NCBI GenBank assembly: GCA_017857815.1
Contig: JAFMCL010000007.1
Location: 1-64,000, forward strand
DNA: 64,000 bases
DNA from: Flavobacteriaceae bacterium
GTDB taxonomy: Bacteria > Bacteroidota > Bacteroidia > Flavobacteriales > Flavobacteriaceae
Direction: 5' to 3'
This document shows, piece after piece, positions 37,497-45,740 of this stretch. The notes under the pieces were generated by a model, which had not been told where the DNA came from, did no database searches, and was given only the letters and a program-made list of their open reading frames with translations. Position 1 is the stretch's first letter. The number at the start of each line of letters is the position of its first letter. The position numbers and the translations under genes are program-made.

Positions 37497-38090
37497 ATGC
37501 ATACTACAAAGTCCCCTAAAATTTCTGATGCTCAGCTAATAAGTGATTATATTGCTGGCAATGAACCCTCACTAGAAATCCTTATATACAGACATAAATC
37601 AAGGATCTATAATTTTATTTTCTCAAAAGTATTTGATCGTGATGTTGCCGAAGATATTTTTCAAGAAACATTCATTAAAGTCATCAAAACCCTAAAAAAA
37701 GGAGTTTATAATGAAGAAGGTAAATTCGTTTCTTGGATAATGCGAATTGCTCATAACTTGGTCATAGATCATTTTAGAAAATCAAATCGTATTCCTAAGT
37801 TTGAGTCTAGTGATGATTATGATGTTTTCCAATTTATCTCAGACGGAACACCAAATGCTGAGAAAGCGTTGATCAATGAACAAGTGGTAAGTGATCTTCA
37901 AAATTTAGTTGCTGAGCTTCCCGAGGATCAGAAAGAAGTGTTGACAATGCGTTTGTATCGCGATATGAGCTTTAAAGAAATCGCTGAATCTACTGGGGTT
38001 AGCATCAATACAGCTTTGGGTAGGATGCGCTATGCTGTGATCAATCTTCGAAAAATGATCCAAGAAAACCAGATCGCTTTAGCTTATTGA
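37497..38090 (+). CDS. ECF-type RNA polymerase sigma factor
   Basis: 197 residues. Sigma region 2 (about 25-92) shows IYRHKSRIYNFIFSKVFDRD, VAEDIFQETFIKV and the DNA-contacting SWIMRIAHNLVIDHFRKSNR. Region 4 (about 137-185) shows LPEDQKEVLTMRLYRDMSFK, IAESTGVSINTALGRMRYA. This type is a stand-alone extracytoplasmic-function sigma factor in flavobacteria. No anti-sigma FecR-like gene is adjacent, so it does not look like a TonB-signalling pair. A TATATTTG box at 37403-37410 may be its promoter. A short 45-codon gene follows immediately and is probably co-transcribed. Confidence 0.95.
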   Translation: MHTTKSPKISDAQLISDYIAGNEPSLEILIYRHKSRIYNFIFSKVFDRDVAEDIFQETFIKVIKTLKKGVYNEEGKFVSWIMRIAHNLVIDHFRKSNRIPKFESSDDYDVFQFISDGTPNAEKALINEQVVSDLQNLVAELPEDQKEVLTMRLYRDMSFKEIAESTGVSINTALGRMRYAVINLRKMIQENQIALAY

Positions 38091-38134
38091 GATACTAAAT
38101 TCTGTTTTTTTGCGTTATACATCAAAACCAATGT

Positions 38135-38272
38135 ATGCAGCAAAATTACTTTTTTAATTTATCGAAACAGTCAAACGAGCCAAGCCTTCAGGTTATTGAG
38201 CGTATTTTAGCCTTTTCAAGATCTTATAATTCAAATGAGGTGATCGAAATCGGGTGTTATAGCAATTCTTAG
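38135..38272 (+). CDS. Short ORF downstream of the sigma factor (45 residues)
   Basis: An ATG at 38135 opens 45 codons: MQQNYFFNLSKQSNEPSLQV, then IERILAFSRSYNSNEVIEIG and CYSNS, ending in TAG directly against the convergent nth stop. The reading frame begins 44 nt after the sigma stop. Similar short peptides with the pattern PxxxTIxxILAFSKSL follow this sigma factor in other flavobacteria, as I recall. The amphipathic IERILAFSRSY helix supports a real protein. A role as a small modulator of the sigma factor is only a guess. Confidence 0.6.
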   Translation: MQQNYFFNLSKQSNEPSLQVIERILAFSRSYNSNEVIEIGCYSNS

Positions 38273-38926
38273 CTATTTACCCTTCAAGAGCTTATTAATC
38301 AGAGACTTTCTTCCTATCATTCGGGTGATATGGTCGTTTTCAATATTCCATCCCCTTGCTGGACAATATTCCCTTCCGTACCATATGATTTGTAAATGCA
38401 AATCATTCCATTTTTCCTCAGGAAACAATCTCTTGGCATCTCGCTCCGTTTGTACTACATTTTTACCATTTGTGAATCCCCAACGATACATCAATCGATG
38501 TATGTGGGTATCTACGGGAAAAGCTGGCACCCCAAATGCCTGGGACATTACAACACTTGCAGTTTTGTGCCCAACAGCGGGCAGCGCTTCGAGTGATTCA
38601 AAACTTTGAGGAACTTTTCCTCCATGCTTATTAATTAAAATATGAGAAAGCCCGTGAATTCCTTTTGACTTCATTGGGGAGAGCCCAACAGGTTTTATGA
38701 TTTCTCTTATTTCTTCCACACTCAGTTTAATCATTTCATGGGGAGTATTTGCTTGTTTAAAAAGTAGAGGTGTAATTTTATTTACCCGAACATCAGTGCT
38801 CTGAGCCGATAGTAAAACAGCAATTAAAAGCGTGTAAGGATCTGTGTGGTCTAAGGGAATTGGGATCTCTGGATACAATTGATCCAATTCTTTCATGACA
38901 AAGGCAACCTTTTCTTTTCGAGTCAT
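38273..38926 (-). CDS. nth: Endonuclease III-type DNA glycosylase/AP lyase, lacking the usual Fe-S cluster cysteines
   Basis: A 217-residue base-excision repair enzyme removing oxidised pyrimidines. The helix-hairpin-helix and catalytic region is intact: LPAVGHKTASVVMSQAFGV with the catalytic Lys, followed by PVDTHIHRLMYRWGF with the catalytic Asp. The N-terminal LDHTDPYTLLIAVLLSAQST and VNKITPLLF segments are typical. The C-terminal loop that normally has four cysteines holding a 4Fe-4S cluster reads YCPARGWNIENDHITRMI, with a single Cys, so the cluster must be absent. It converges with no spacer on the 45-codon gene. Confidence 0.93.
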   Translation of the reverse strand: MTRKEKVAFVMKELDQLYPEIPIPLDHTDPYTLLIAVLLSAQSTDVRVNKITPLLFKQANTPHEMIKLSVEEIREIIKPVGLSPMKSKGIHGLSHILINKHGGKVPQSFESLEALPAVGHKTASVVMSQAFGVPAFPVDTHIHRLMYRWGFTNGKNVVQTERDAKRLFPEEKWNDLHLQIIWYGREYCPARGWNIENDHITRMIGRKSLINKLLKGK

Positions 38927-38969
38927 CTATATTTTTTGTTATTTAGAACATTAATTAAAGATATAAAAA

Positions 38970-39425
38970 ATGAATACATTGCAAGTAGGGGATAAGGTCC
39001 CAAATTTCACCACTAAAGATCATCTAGGGAATACGGTTAGTCTTCAAGACTATGACGGCAAAAAGTTGGTGGTATTCTTTTATCCAAAGGCAAGCACTCC
39101 AGGTTGTACACTCGAAGTTTGTGACCTAAGAGATCACTATCAAGAGCTTACGGATAAAGGATATTCTTTACTTGGCGTTAGCGCTGACAATGAAAAAAGG
39201 CAGAAAAGCTTCGCTGATAAATTTGAACTTCCATTTCCATTACTAGTGGATGAAGACAAGACTGTTATTGAAACTTTTGGGGTATGGGGACCTAAAAAAT
39301 TCCAAGGAAAAGAATATGAAGGAATTCACAGAATGACTTTCATCATTAATGAAAAAGGACTTGTAGAACGACTTATCAGTAAGGTAAAAACCAAAGAGCA
39401 CGCTTTACAAATATTGGAAGATTAA
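38970..39425 (+). CDS. bcp: Thioredoxin-dependent peroxiredoxin (BCP/PrxQ)
   Basis: A 151-residue thiol peroxidase reducing hydrogen peroxide and organic hydroperoxides. The conserved FFYPKASTPGCTLEVCDLRD holds the peroxidatic Cys (PGCT) and, five residues later, the second Cys typical of atypical two-Cys BCP proteins. N-terminal GDKVPNFTTKDHLGNTVSL and SADNEKRQKSFADKFELPF also match. The gene diverges from nth across 43 bp and ends 4 nt inside the end of the convergent gene. Confidence 0.96.
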   Translation: MNTLQVGDKVPNFTTKDHLGNTVSLQDYDGKKLVVFFYPKASTPGCTLEVCDLRDHYQELTDKGYSLLGVSADNEKRQKSFADKFELPFPLLVDEDKTVIETFGVWGPKKFQGKEYEGIHRMTFIINEKGLVERLISKVKTKEHALQILED

Positions 39426-40876
39426 CTTTTTTCTTCAACTTCCTTCTTGGCCCAGCCAAACATGTTATTTTGAATAATCATATCGGCGATACCTTCTGGC
39501 AATCCATCTTTCCAGGTATCGTCGTTACTTTTGATTTTAGCAAGTATTTCTCTTGAGAAAATTGACAGGTTGTCCTGATCAAAATCAAAAATATCAACCA
39601 CTTTACCATTGTACTTGAAGAACTTATAGAAGTCTTTCATTCTGGGGTGTAGTTTCAGGTTGTTTGAGTTGATAATCTCACCCGTTTCAAAATTCTTCAT
39701 TGGATAGAGGTATACTTTTAGGTTGTTATGGAACATTTTACCAAAGGCCTCAAGTATACCCCCACTGATATCTTCATAGTAGTGTTCATCAAAAACTTCA
39801 ACAAAATTATTCACTCCCATGGTCAACCCCATTTGTTCCTTGGTGTATTCTGATAGATAGTCAACCAGACGGTAGTATTCTTTGAAGTTTGAAATCATTA
39901 CGGAGTGTCCGAGAGAACACAACAGTTTGGCACGATCCATGAAATCTTTTTCATCAATTTCACCCTGCGCACTCAAGTTAGATAAAGTTATTTCAAAAAT
40001 AACTTCTGTCTTATTTTCATTGACTTTTGGTTCCTTAACAAAGATGTCATAAGATTTTTCAAACATGTCTATATTAACCCTAGTAACAGGCCTAAAACTT
40101 CCCCTCAAAAGGAGAATGTTTTTCTTGTATAGAATTCGTGCAGGTAAGATATTATTGCCACTAGGGTCAAACATTACGGCATCTGTCATTTTGTTTTTAA
40201 CCAGTTGTAAGCTCATGATCCTATTGTCAATACCTTTGAAAACTGGTCCAGAAAAATTGATTGTATCGATTTCGATTGAGTCTAAATCAATATGGTCGTA
40301 TAAATATTTGAGTAATTTTTTTGGATTGTTGTGTTTGTAAAAAGCACCATAGACCAAATTGGTTCCCATTATACCCAAAGTTTCCTGCTGAAGTCTTGCT
40401 TCTGTATGGTGAAATCGAACGTGAAGCATAATTTCACTGTAGGGTTCTTCCGGGGCAGTTTGAAATCTAATCCCCATCCATCCATGACCTTTAAACTTTT
40501 TTGCAAAATCAATCGTAGCAACGGTGTTTGCATAGGTGAAAAACATCTTATTTGGGTGATTTTTTTTTGGAATACGATCTTCAAGCAGCTTCATCTCATG
40601 ATCAAGCATTTTTTTTAGCCGCGTTTCGGTCACATAACGACCGTCTTCTTCTTCTCCATAAATGGTATCACTAAAGTTTTTATCATATGCGCTAATGGTC
40701 TTGGCAATAGTTCCTGAAGCACCACCGACCCTAAAAAAATGTCTTGCTACTTCTTGACCAGCTCCGATTTCTGCAAAGGTTCCGTAAATGTGGTGGTTAA
40801 GATTTATTTTTAAGGCTTTGGCCTCAATTGAAGGACAATTTTCGAAATTCTGGTCTCCAGGTAACGTAACGGACAT
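39422..40876 (-). CDS. Conserved Bacteroidota protein of unknown function (484 residues)
   Basis: I do not recognise a named fold. The protein has no signal peptide and starts MSVTLPGDQNFENCPSIEAK. Distinctive segments are HHIYGTFAEIGAGQEVARHF, FFRVGGASGTIAKTISAYDK, WMGIRFQTAPEEPYSEI, LETLGIMGTNLVYGAFY-like (QETLGIMGTNLVYGAFY), and VFDEHYYEDISGGILEAFGK. The AEIGAGQEVARHFF and GGASGTIAKTISAYD segments are glycine-rich and could be a cofactor or nucleotide site. Database entries for such proteins have been given unrelated names such as nicotinate-nucleotide adenylyltransferase, which I would not trust from sequence. It is cytoplasmic, single, and flanked by bcp and a divergent hydrolase. It is likely a conserved housekeeping-type gene. 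Confidence 0.75.
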   Translation of the reverse strand: MSVTLPGDQNFENCPSIEAKALKINLNHHIYGTFAEIGAGQEVARHFFRVGGASGTIAKTISAYDKNFSDTIYGEEEDGRYVTETRLKKMLDHEMKLLEDRIPKKNHPNKMFFTYANTVATIDFAKKFKGHGWMGIRFQTAPEEPYSEIMLHVRFHHTEARLQQETLGIMGTNLVYGAFYKHNNPKKLLKYLYDHIDLDSIEIDTINFSGPVFKGIDNRIMSLQLVKNKMTDAVMFDPSGNNILPARILYKKNILLLRGSFRPVTRVNIDMFEKSYDIFVKEPKVNENKTEVIFEITLSNLSAQGEIDEKDFMDRAKLLCSLGHSVMISNFKEYYRLVDYLSEYTKEQMGLTMGVNNFVEVFDEHYYEDISGGILEAFGKMFHNNLKVYLYPMKNFETGEIINSNNLKLHPRMKDFYKFFKYNGKVVDIFDFDQDNLSIFSREILAKIKSNDDTWKDGLPEGIADMIIQNNMFGWAKKEVEEKS

Positions 40877-40907
40877 AAAACATAATTTGATTCTAAATTT
40901 ACAAAGT

Positions 40908-40939
40908 TTGTTTTATATCTCACCAAATTTTTACCTTTG
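40908..40939 (+). promoter_or_regulatory. Bacteroidota-type promoter for the MBL hydrolase
   Basis: TTG at 40908-40910, a 21-nt spacer, and TACCTTTG at 40932-40939 match the -33 TTG / -7 TAnnTTTG pattern of Bacteroidota housekeeping promoters. The box ends nine bases before the ATG at 40949, so the transcript would have almost no leader. It also shows that the in-frame TTG at 40937 belongs to the promoter, not the coding region. Confidence 0.65.
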
Positions 40940-40948
40940 ATTCTCCAT

Positions 40949-41719
40949 ATGATAAAAATCACTTTTCTTGGCACTGGTACATCACAAGGTATTCCTGTGA
41001 TTGGAAGCACTCACCCCGTTTGTTTAAGCACAAACTCAAAGGATAAGAGGCTCAGAAGTTCTGTGTTAATTGAAGCAGAAAACTTGTCTTTTACCATCGA
41101 TTGTGGTCCAGATTTTAGACAGCAAATGCTCAAAGCAGAATGCGAGAGACTAGATGGGATACTCTTTACGCATGAACATGCAGATCATACGGCCGGAATA
41201 GACGACATAAGACCTTATTTTTTCAAACAAGGTGATATTCCTGTTTTTGCCAGCGCCAGAGTCATAGAGAGTCTTAAAAAAAGATTTGGGTACATTTTTA
41301 ATTCGGAAAACAAATATCCAGGAGCACCTTCAGTAAGGATCCGTGAAATTGACAAAAGAAGTTCCTTTCAATTGGATGTTTTAAAAATAACTCCCATTGA
41401 AGTCATGCACAACCGTTTGTCAGTGTTTGGTTATCGCATTGGTAATTTTGCCTACCTGACTGATGTAAAGACAATTGCCTCAGAAGAAATGGAAAAGCTG
41501 AATGATTTAGACGTCTTGGTGCTTAACTGCCTAAGAATAGAATCCCACCCAACGCACATAAACTTAGACGAAGCACTAGAAATTATTGATGAACTTAAAC
41601 CTAAAAAGACCTATTTTACACACATAAGCCACTATCTTGGTTTTCACGATGAGGTTGAGGCAAAATTACCTGACAATGTATTTTTAGCATATGATACCTT
41701 GCAAGTAACTTCAAATTAA
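40949..41719 (+). CDS. MBL-fold metallo-hydrolase (PhnP-like)
   Basis: 256 residues from the ATG at 40949. The start MIKITFLGTGTSQGIPVIG is the standard opening of the PhnP/RNase Z-like subgroup of metallo-beta-lactamase-fold proteins. Metal ligands are visible in FTHEHADHTAGIDDIRPYFF (HxHxDH), then LTDVKTI and YFTHISHYLG. PhnP is a cyclic ribose phosphodiesterase. No phosphonate genes are nearby, so the substrate may differ. It starts beside a promoter overlapping its upstream region and is followed 5 bp later by a small membrane protein gene. Confidence 0.88.
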   Translation: MIKITFLGTGTSQGIPVIGSTHPVCLSTNSKDKRLRSSVLIEAENLSFTIDCGPDFRQQMLKAECERLDGILFTHEHADHTAGIDDIRPYFFKQGDIPVFASARVIESLKKRFGYIFNSENKYPGAPSVRIREIDKRSSFQLDVLKITPIEVMHNRLSVFGYRIGNFAYLTDVKTIASEEMEKLNDLDVLVLNCLRIESHPTHINLDEALEIIDELKPKKTYFTHISHYLGFHDEVEAKLPDNVFLAYDTLQVTSN

Positions 41720-41724
41720 ATTTT

Positions 41725-42219
41725 ATGAAAAACAAAATATTACTATATCTTTTTTTATTCACCGTTTTGATATTAATTTTTCAATTGGTTAATTCTAAAA
41801 AAGTTTTCAATGACATGAACACGAAAATCGTGACCTATAAGAAGGAAAATATTATTTTAAAGGATTCTATTTCTCAATTGGGTACTCTTTTGGAAGAAGA
41901 ACGCTATTTTAACTTGATGGGGAACGAAGAAGCAATGCGCTACTTTAATAGTTTTGAGATTGATGATATTTCAGGATGGGTTAAAGATGAACTTTATGAA
42001 ACGAATCTTTTGAGAGAGAAGAATGATTTAATTCCTTATGAAGGAATGAATCGTACTTTTCTAATAAATAAGGTTAAAGTATTAAATCACAAATGGTTAA
42101 TTGCTGATTTTTCAGACGGGACACATTGGGGAGAGATTTTCTTAGGATATAAAATACTTCCGAACAACAAAGTGACTTTTGAGTTAAAAGAACATTTGCT
42201 TTATCCTATTTTAGATTAG
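41725..42219 (+). CDS. Membrane-anchored hypothetical protein
   Basis: 164 residues with one N-terminal membrane segment (LLYLFLFTVLILIFQLV), then a charged, probably coiled region (NDMNTKIVTYKKENIILKDS) and a C-terminal globular part containing WLIADFSDGTHWGEIFLGYK. I do not recognise the family, although similar proteins occur beside this hydrolase in flavobacteria as far as I can recall. Spaced 5 bp from the MBL gene, it is probably in one transcript with it. Its 3' end overlaps the convergent esterase gene by 14 nt. Confidence 0.7.
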   Translation: MKNKILLYLFLFTVLILIFQLVNSKKVFNDMNTKIVTYKKENIILKDSISQLGTLLEEERYFNLMGNEEAMRYFNSFEIDDISGWVKDELYETNLLREKNDLIPYEGMNRTFLINKVKVLNHKWLIADFSDGTHWGEIFLGYKILPNNKVTFELKEHLLYPILD

Positions 42220-42850
42220 TTACCTCTAACCATTTTATAATATCTTGAAAGCTTTGGGCCGATACATTATGCCCATCAGGATAGGTGTTAAAAATTACCG
42301 ATGGGTTTTTCGCTTTGAGCAGTTCAATACTATCCTTCGCCCATGAATAGGGTACCGTAACATCCTCTGAACCGTGAGAGCCAAAGGCAAGAATGCCAGT
42401 ATAACTTGTTATGGAGTTTTTTAGTATGTTTTTATTAATGTAACCGCTCATACAGATTGCTCTTCTGACTTTATCCGGATTGTCTAAGAGAATTGCCCAA
42501 CTTAAAATAGCACCTTGGCTGAATCCCATTAAAGTGATGTCATTTGAATCAAGGTTGTGTTTTTCAACTAGCTCCTCTAGCTGATCACTAACAGACTTAA
42601 TCGATATTTTGGCTTCTTCATCGTCCGACCACTTGTCCTGGGTCATGTTGTTGTGGATTGTATACCAAGCATAGCCACCCATTGGAGTATCAAATGGGGC
42701 ACGAAGAGAAATAATTGTGTGGGTTTGAGGCAAATAATCTGCAAAGGAAAATAGGTCATCATCGTTACTTCCATAACCATGAAGCAGTACAATTGCTGGA
42801 ACAGGTAAAGCACCATTTTTTGCTTCTCTAATTTGGTATTCTAAAGTCAT
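42206..42850 (-). CDS. Alpha/beta-hydrolase, phospholipase/carboxylesterase type
   Basis: A 214-residue serine hydrolase. The nucleophile elbow is GFSQGAILSW, with the Asp in FGSHGSEDVTVPYSWA and the His in YPDGHNVSAQSFQDI. The N-terminal VLLHGYGSNDDDLFSFA strand-loop holds the oxyanion hole, as in acyl-protein thioesterase/lysophospholipase relatives (PF02230). There is no signal peptide. Its ATG is one base after the stop of the dihydroorotase-like gene, so the two are co-transcribed. The physiological substrate is unknown. Confidence 0.9.
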   Translation of the reverse strand: MTLEYQIREAKNGALPVPAIVLLHGYGSNDDDLFSFADYLPQTHTIISLRAPFDTPMGGYAWYTIHNNMTQDKWSDDEEAKISIKSVSDQLEELVEKHNLDSNDITLMGFSQGAILSWAILLDNPDKVRRAICMSGYINKNILKNSITSYTGILAFGSHGSEDVTVPYSWAKDSIELLKAKNPSVIFNTYPDGHNVSAQSFQDIIKWLEVTNLK

Positions 42851-42851
42851 T

Positions 42852-44105
42852 TTATGTATTTAATGTAAGTTTACCGTTGTTAAAACTACCGATGACTTTC
42901 CCCGTTAATTGACTTCCAATGAACGCTGAATTCTTGGAAATTGAGAGTATGTTATTTTCTTCAAAGGTATAATTTATGTCAGGATCGAAGAATGTTAAGT
43001 CAGCATTTTCTCCAACCTTAATCTTGGAAACTTTAACTCCAAAACGCTCGCTACCTCTGGTCAAAAAATGGAGTACTTTTTCGAGAGGAAAGATCGTGCA
43101 AAGTGCCCCAAAACAGGATTCAAGCCCTGTGGTTCCGGCACGAGCGCGTTCAAACTCAAGCTTTTTAAATTCAATGTTCATTGGTTCATGCATGCTACTC
43201 ACCATGTCGATAGTTCCGTCTAGCAACCCTTCTCTTAATGCTCTTTGATCTGATTTCGATCGAATGGGAGGGAAGACCTTAAAATTAGAATCAAAACTTT
43301 CTAACTCCGTATCATTATAAAATAAATTGGGTAATCCAACACTGCAACTCAGGTCTAAACCTTTCTTTTTGGCTTGCCTTATTAAATCGACACCGCTTTC
43401 GGAGCTCACAAATGGAATGTGCAATTTTCCGCCAGTATATTCCAATATTTGAATGTCTCTTGATATTTGGAGCGATTCTGCCAAAGAAGGGATTCCTTTT
43501 AATCCAATCTTAGTGCTTGTAGCACCTTCATGCATCATTCCTTTAACAGAAAGTTCACTGTTCATAGGGTGAGAAAGAACTAACCCTTTAAAGCTCTGGA
43601 CATACTGCAACGTTATTTTTAAAAGGTTCCCACTCGCAATTGATTTTTTATGATCTCCAAAAGCAACAGCTCCAGCCATGTGCATGTCATACAAAGATGC
43701 CATTTGATTTCCTTCGGCACCCATTGTCATTGTTCCCATTGGGAAAAGCGATGTTGTACTTCCAACTGCTGTTTTTAATAGGTGATTAACGCTGGAATGA
43801 GAGTCAACCGCGGGGAGTGTGTCAGGATTGAGAACCACTTTGGTAAACCCGCTTTTTGCAGCAACATTTAATCCGTTGTCAATTGTTTCTCGTTCTTCAA
43901 AACCTGGTTCACCAAAGGAAACCCCTGGATCAAACCAGCCAGGAGAAACGTGTAAGTTTTTATTTATAATGGTTTTAGCATCGTCCTTTTCAATGTCAGG
44001 AGCAATTTCAACAATCTTGTTTTCTGAAATTAAAACATCCTGAATAGTGCAATGAAACGGACTCGAAGGGTCAAGTAGGGTGGCGTTTTTAAGAAGTATC
44101 TTCAT
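42852..44105 (-). CDS. Dihydroorotase-like protein lacking metal ligands
   Basis: 417 residues from the ATG at 44105. An upstream ATG at 44147 would add 14 residues, but a TATTTTTG box on the coding strand (44125-44132) lies between them. The fold is that of dihydroorotases/amidohydrolases: MKILLKNATLLDPSSPFHC, VSPGWFDPGVSFGEPGFEER, and C-terminal GENADLTFFDP. The catalytic HxH in the usual DxHxH is replaced by VSF, and the TDHxPH motif reads SSMHEPMN, so two metal-binding elements are lost. It is therefore probably a non-catalytic or altered paralogue, like the PyrC' subunits that support aspartate carbamoyltransferase. The neighbours are an esterase and a TIGR02757 protein, not pyrimidine genes. 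Confidence 0.82.
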   Translation of the reverse strand: MKILLKNATLLDPSSPFHCTIQDVLISENKIVEIAPDIEKDDAKTIINKNLHVSPGWFDPGVSFGEPGFEERETIDNGLNVAAKSGFTKVVLNPDTLPAVDSHSSVNHLLKTAVGSTTSLFPMGTMTMGAEGNQMASLYDMHMAGAVAFGDHKKSIASGNLLKITLQYVQSFKGLVLSHPMNSELSVKGMMHEGATSTKIGLKGIPSLAESLQISRDIQILEYTGGKLHIPFVSSESGVDLIRQAKKKGLDLSCSVGLPNLFYNDTELESFDSNFKVFPPIRSKSDQRALREGLLDGTIDMVSSMHEPMNIEFKKLEFERARAGTTGLESCFGALCTIFPLEKVLHFLTRGSERFGVKVSKIKVGENADLTFFDPDINYTFEENNILSISKNSAFIGSQLTGKVIGSFNNGKLTLNT

Positions 44106-44167
44106 CAATGCAGCACGTGTTTTACAAAAATAGAAAAATAAAGACATCTAGGTCTTACTAATTTCAA

Positions 44168-44926
44168 TTAAAATTTTTCAAAAGCCCCCAACCCAAAAAG
44201 TGCAAAATCATATTTCACAGGATCTTTTGGGTCAAACTTCCTTAAAATACTATCAATTTCATTTAAGGTTTTGGCATCATTTTGTTTGCGCTTTAATAGG
44301 CCTAATTTCCTAGCTACATTGCCCGTGTGGACGTCTAATGGTAGTGAGAGCTGGGAAGTGTCTATCTTATTCCAAAGCCCAAAATCAACTCCTTGTTTAT
44401 CTGAACGCACCATCCATCTCAAAAACATGTTGATTCTTTTTGCAGCCGAACCCTTTAGTGGGTCCGAAACGTGTTTTTCTGTCCTTTTATGATGCTCAAG
44501 TTCGAAAAAAACTGATTTGAAATGATGAATACTGTTTTGTAAAGAATCATTTGGCAGTGAAAACAAGTTTTCCAATCCACTGTGGTTAAGATAAATGTTT
44601 TGCAATGCAGCAATAAAATAGGAAAAATCCTCGCTATTAAAAGTTCTATGAACAAATACTTCGAATTTAGACAAATCACTTTTCTGATGATTTAAAACAA
44701 AATCAAAAGGCGAATCATCCATTAACTCCATCATAAGTGATCCACTTTTAAGGATGCTGGTACGATTGCCCCAAGCGATTGTTGCGGTTAAAAATGCAGC
44801 AATTTCAACATCTTCTTTTTTGGAAAACCTATGGGGAATCTGAATGGGATCTGTAGGAATAAATTCAGTGTTTTCATACTGAGCAGCTTTGAGATCTAAA
44901 AAATCTTTTAATTCATTTATTTTCAT
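44168..44926 (-). CDS. TIGR02757/DUF2400 family protein
   Basis: A 252-residue conserved Bacteroidota protein of unknown function. The recognisable segments are FLDLKAAQYENTEFIPTDPI, DVEIAAFLTATIAWGNRTSI, LKGSAAKRINMFLRWMVRSD and the end SQLSLPLDVHTGNVARKLGL followed by PVKYDFALFGLGAFE. The repeated helices and the RKLGLL... segment are reminiscent of DNA-glycosylase-like helix-hairpin-helix proteins, but no activity is known. The start overlaps the stop of the ABC ATPase gene by 4 nt, so the two form a translationally coupled pair. Confidence 0.85.
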   Translation of the reverse strand: MKINELKDFLDLKAAQYENTEFIPTDPIQIPHRFSKKEDVEIAAFLTATIAWGNRTSILKSGSLMMELMDDSPFDFVLNHQKSDLSKFEVFVHRTFNSEDFSYFIAALQNIYLNHSGLENLFSLPNDSLQNSIHHFKSVFFELEHHKRTEKHVSDPLKGSAAKRINMFLRWMVRSDKQGVDFGLWNKIDTSQLSLPLDVHTGNVARKLGLLKRKQNDAKTLNEIDSILRKFDPKDPVKYDFALFGLGAFEKF

Positions 44927-45594
44927 GAAATAATTTTACCGTCTTTAAGCGATATTTTACGGTCTACTTGTTCCGCCAGTTCTTCATTATGAGTAACAAT
45001 CACAAAAGTACAGCCCAATTGATCTCTTAAATTAAAAAACAATTCATGAAGATAAAGAGCATTCTCAGAATCAAGATTACCACTGGGTTCATCGGCAAAA
45101 ACAACTTTAGGTTTGTTGATTAAAGCACGGGCAACGGCGACACGTTGTTGCTCTCCACCCGACATTTCCTGTGGCTTGTGATGCATCCTATCAGCTAGAC
45201 CCAATTGACTTAGCAATGCGGTGGCATCTCTTTCAAGGTCTTCTTCTTTTCGATTTCCAATCCATCCAGGCATACAAACGTTCTCTAGTGCAGTAAACTC
45301 AGGAAGTAACTCATGAAATTGAAATATGAAACCTAGATTTTCATTCCTAAAAAGTGCCATTTCCTTTTCAGAGAGCTTTTGAGTATCCTTATCTACAATT
45401 ATTAAACTAGTACCCTCACTAGAAGCAGGGGAGTCTAATGTTCCTAGAATTTGTAATAGTGTGGTTTTACCCGCCCCAGAGGGACCGACAATGGCTACAA
45501 CTTCACCTTCTTCAATCTCAAGATCAATTCCTTTTAATACTTCAAGTTGTCCATATTTCTTATGAATTGCTTTACAGGAAATTATTGTGCTCAT
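44923..45594 (-). CDS. lolD: LolD-type ABC transporter ATP-binding protein
   Basis: A 223-residue ATPase of the MacB/LolD family. Walker A is [15 protein letters not shown], the signature [20 protein letters not shown], Walker [11 protein letters not shown], and the H-loop VTHNEEL. LolD energises lipoprotein release from the inner membrane with LolC/LolE partners. No permease is adjacent here, so the link to Lol is family-based. The gene is first of the leftward run into TIGR02757. The upstream region, shared with msrA, is 146 bp. Confidence 0.88.
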   Translation of the reverse strand: MSTIISCKAIHKKYGQLEVLKGIDLEIEEGEVVAIVGPSGAGKTTLLQILGTLDSPASSEGTSLIIVDKDTQKLSEKEMALFRNENLGFIFQFHELLPEFTALENVCMPGWIGNRKEEDLERDATALLSQLGLADRMHHKPQEMSGGEQQRVAVARALINKPKVVFADEPSGNLDSENALYLHELFFNLRDQLGCTFVIVTHNEELAEQVDRKISLKDGKIIS

Positions 45595-45740
45595 AGGTTT
45601 TTAAAATAAGCTGACCGAATCAGATTTTTAATTTTTCACAAATTATATAAATTATAAAGAATAACACAATCCTCGCTAGACATACTTTCAATTGAAATTA
45701 AGTAATTTGTTTTATTATTTATTATATTTGTTAAACAAAA

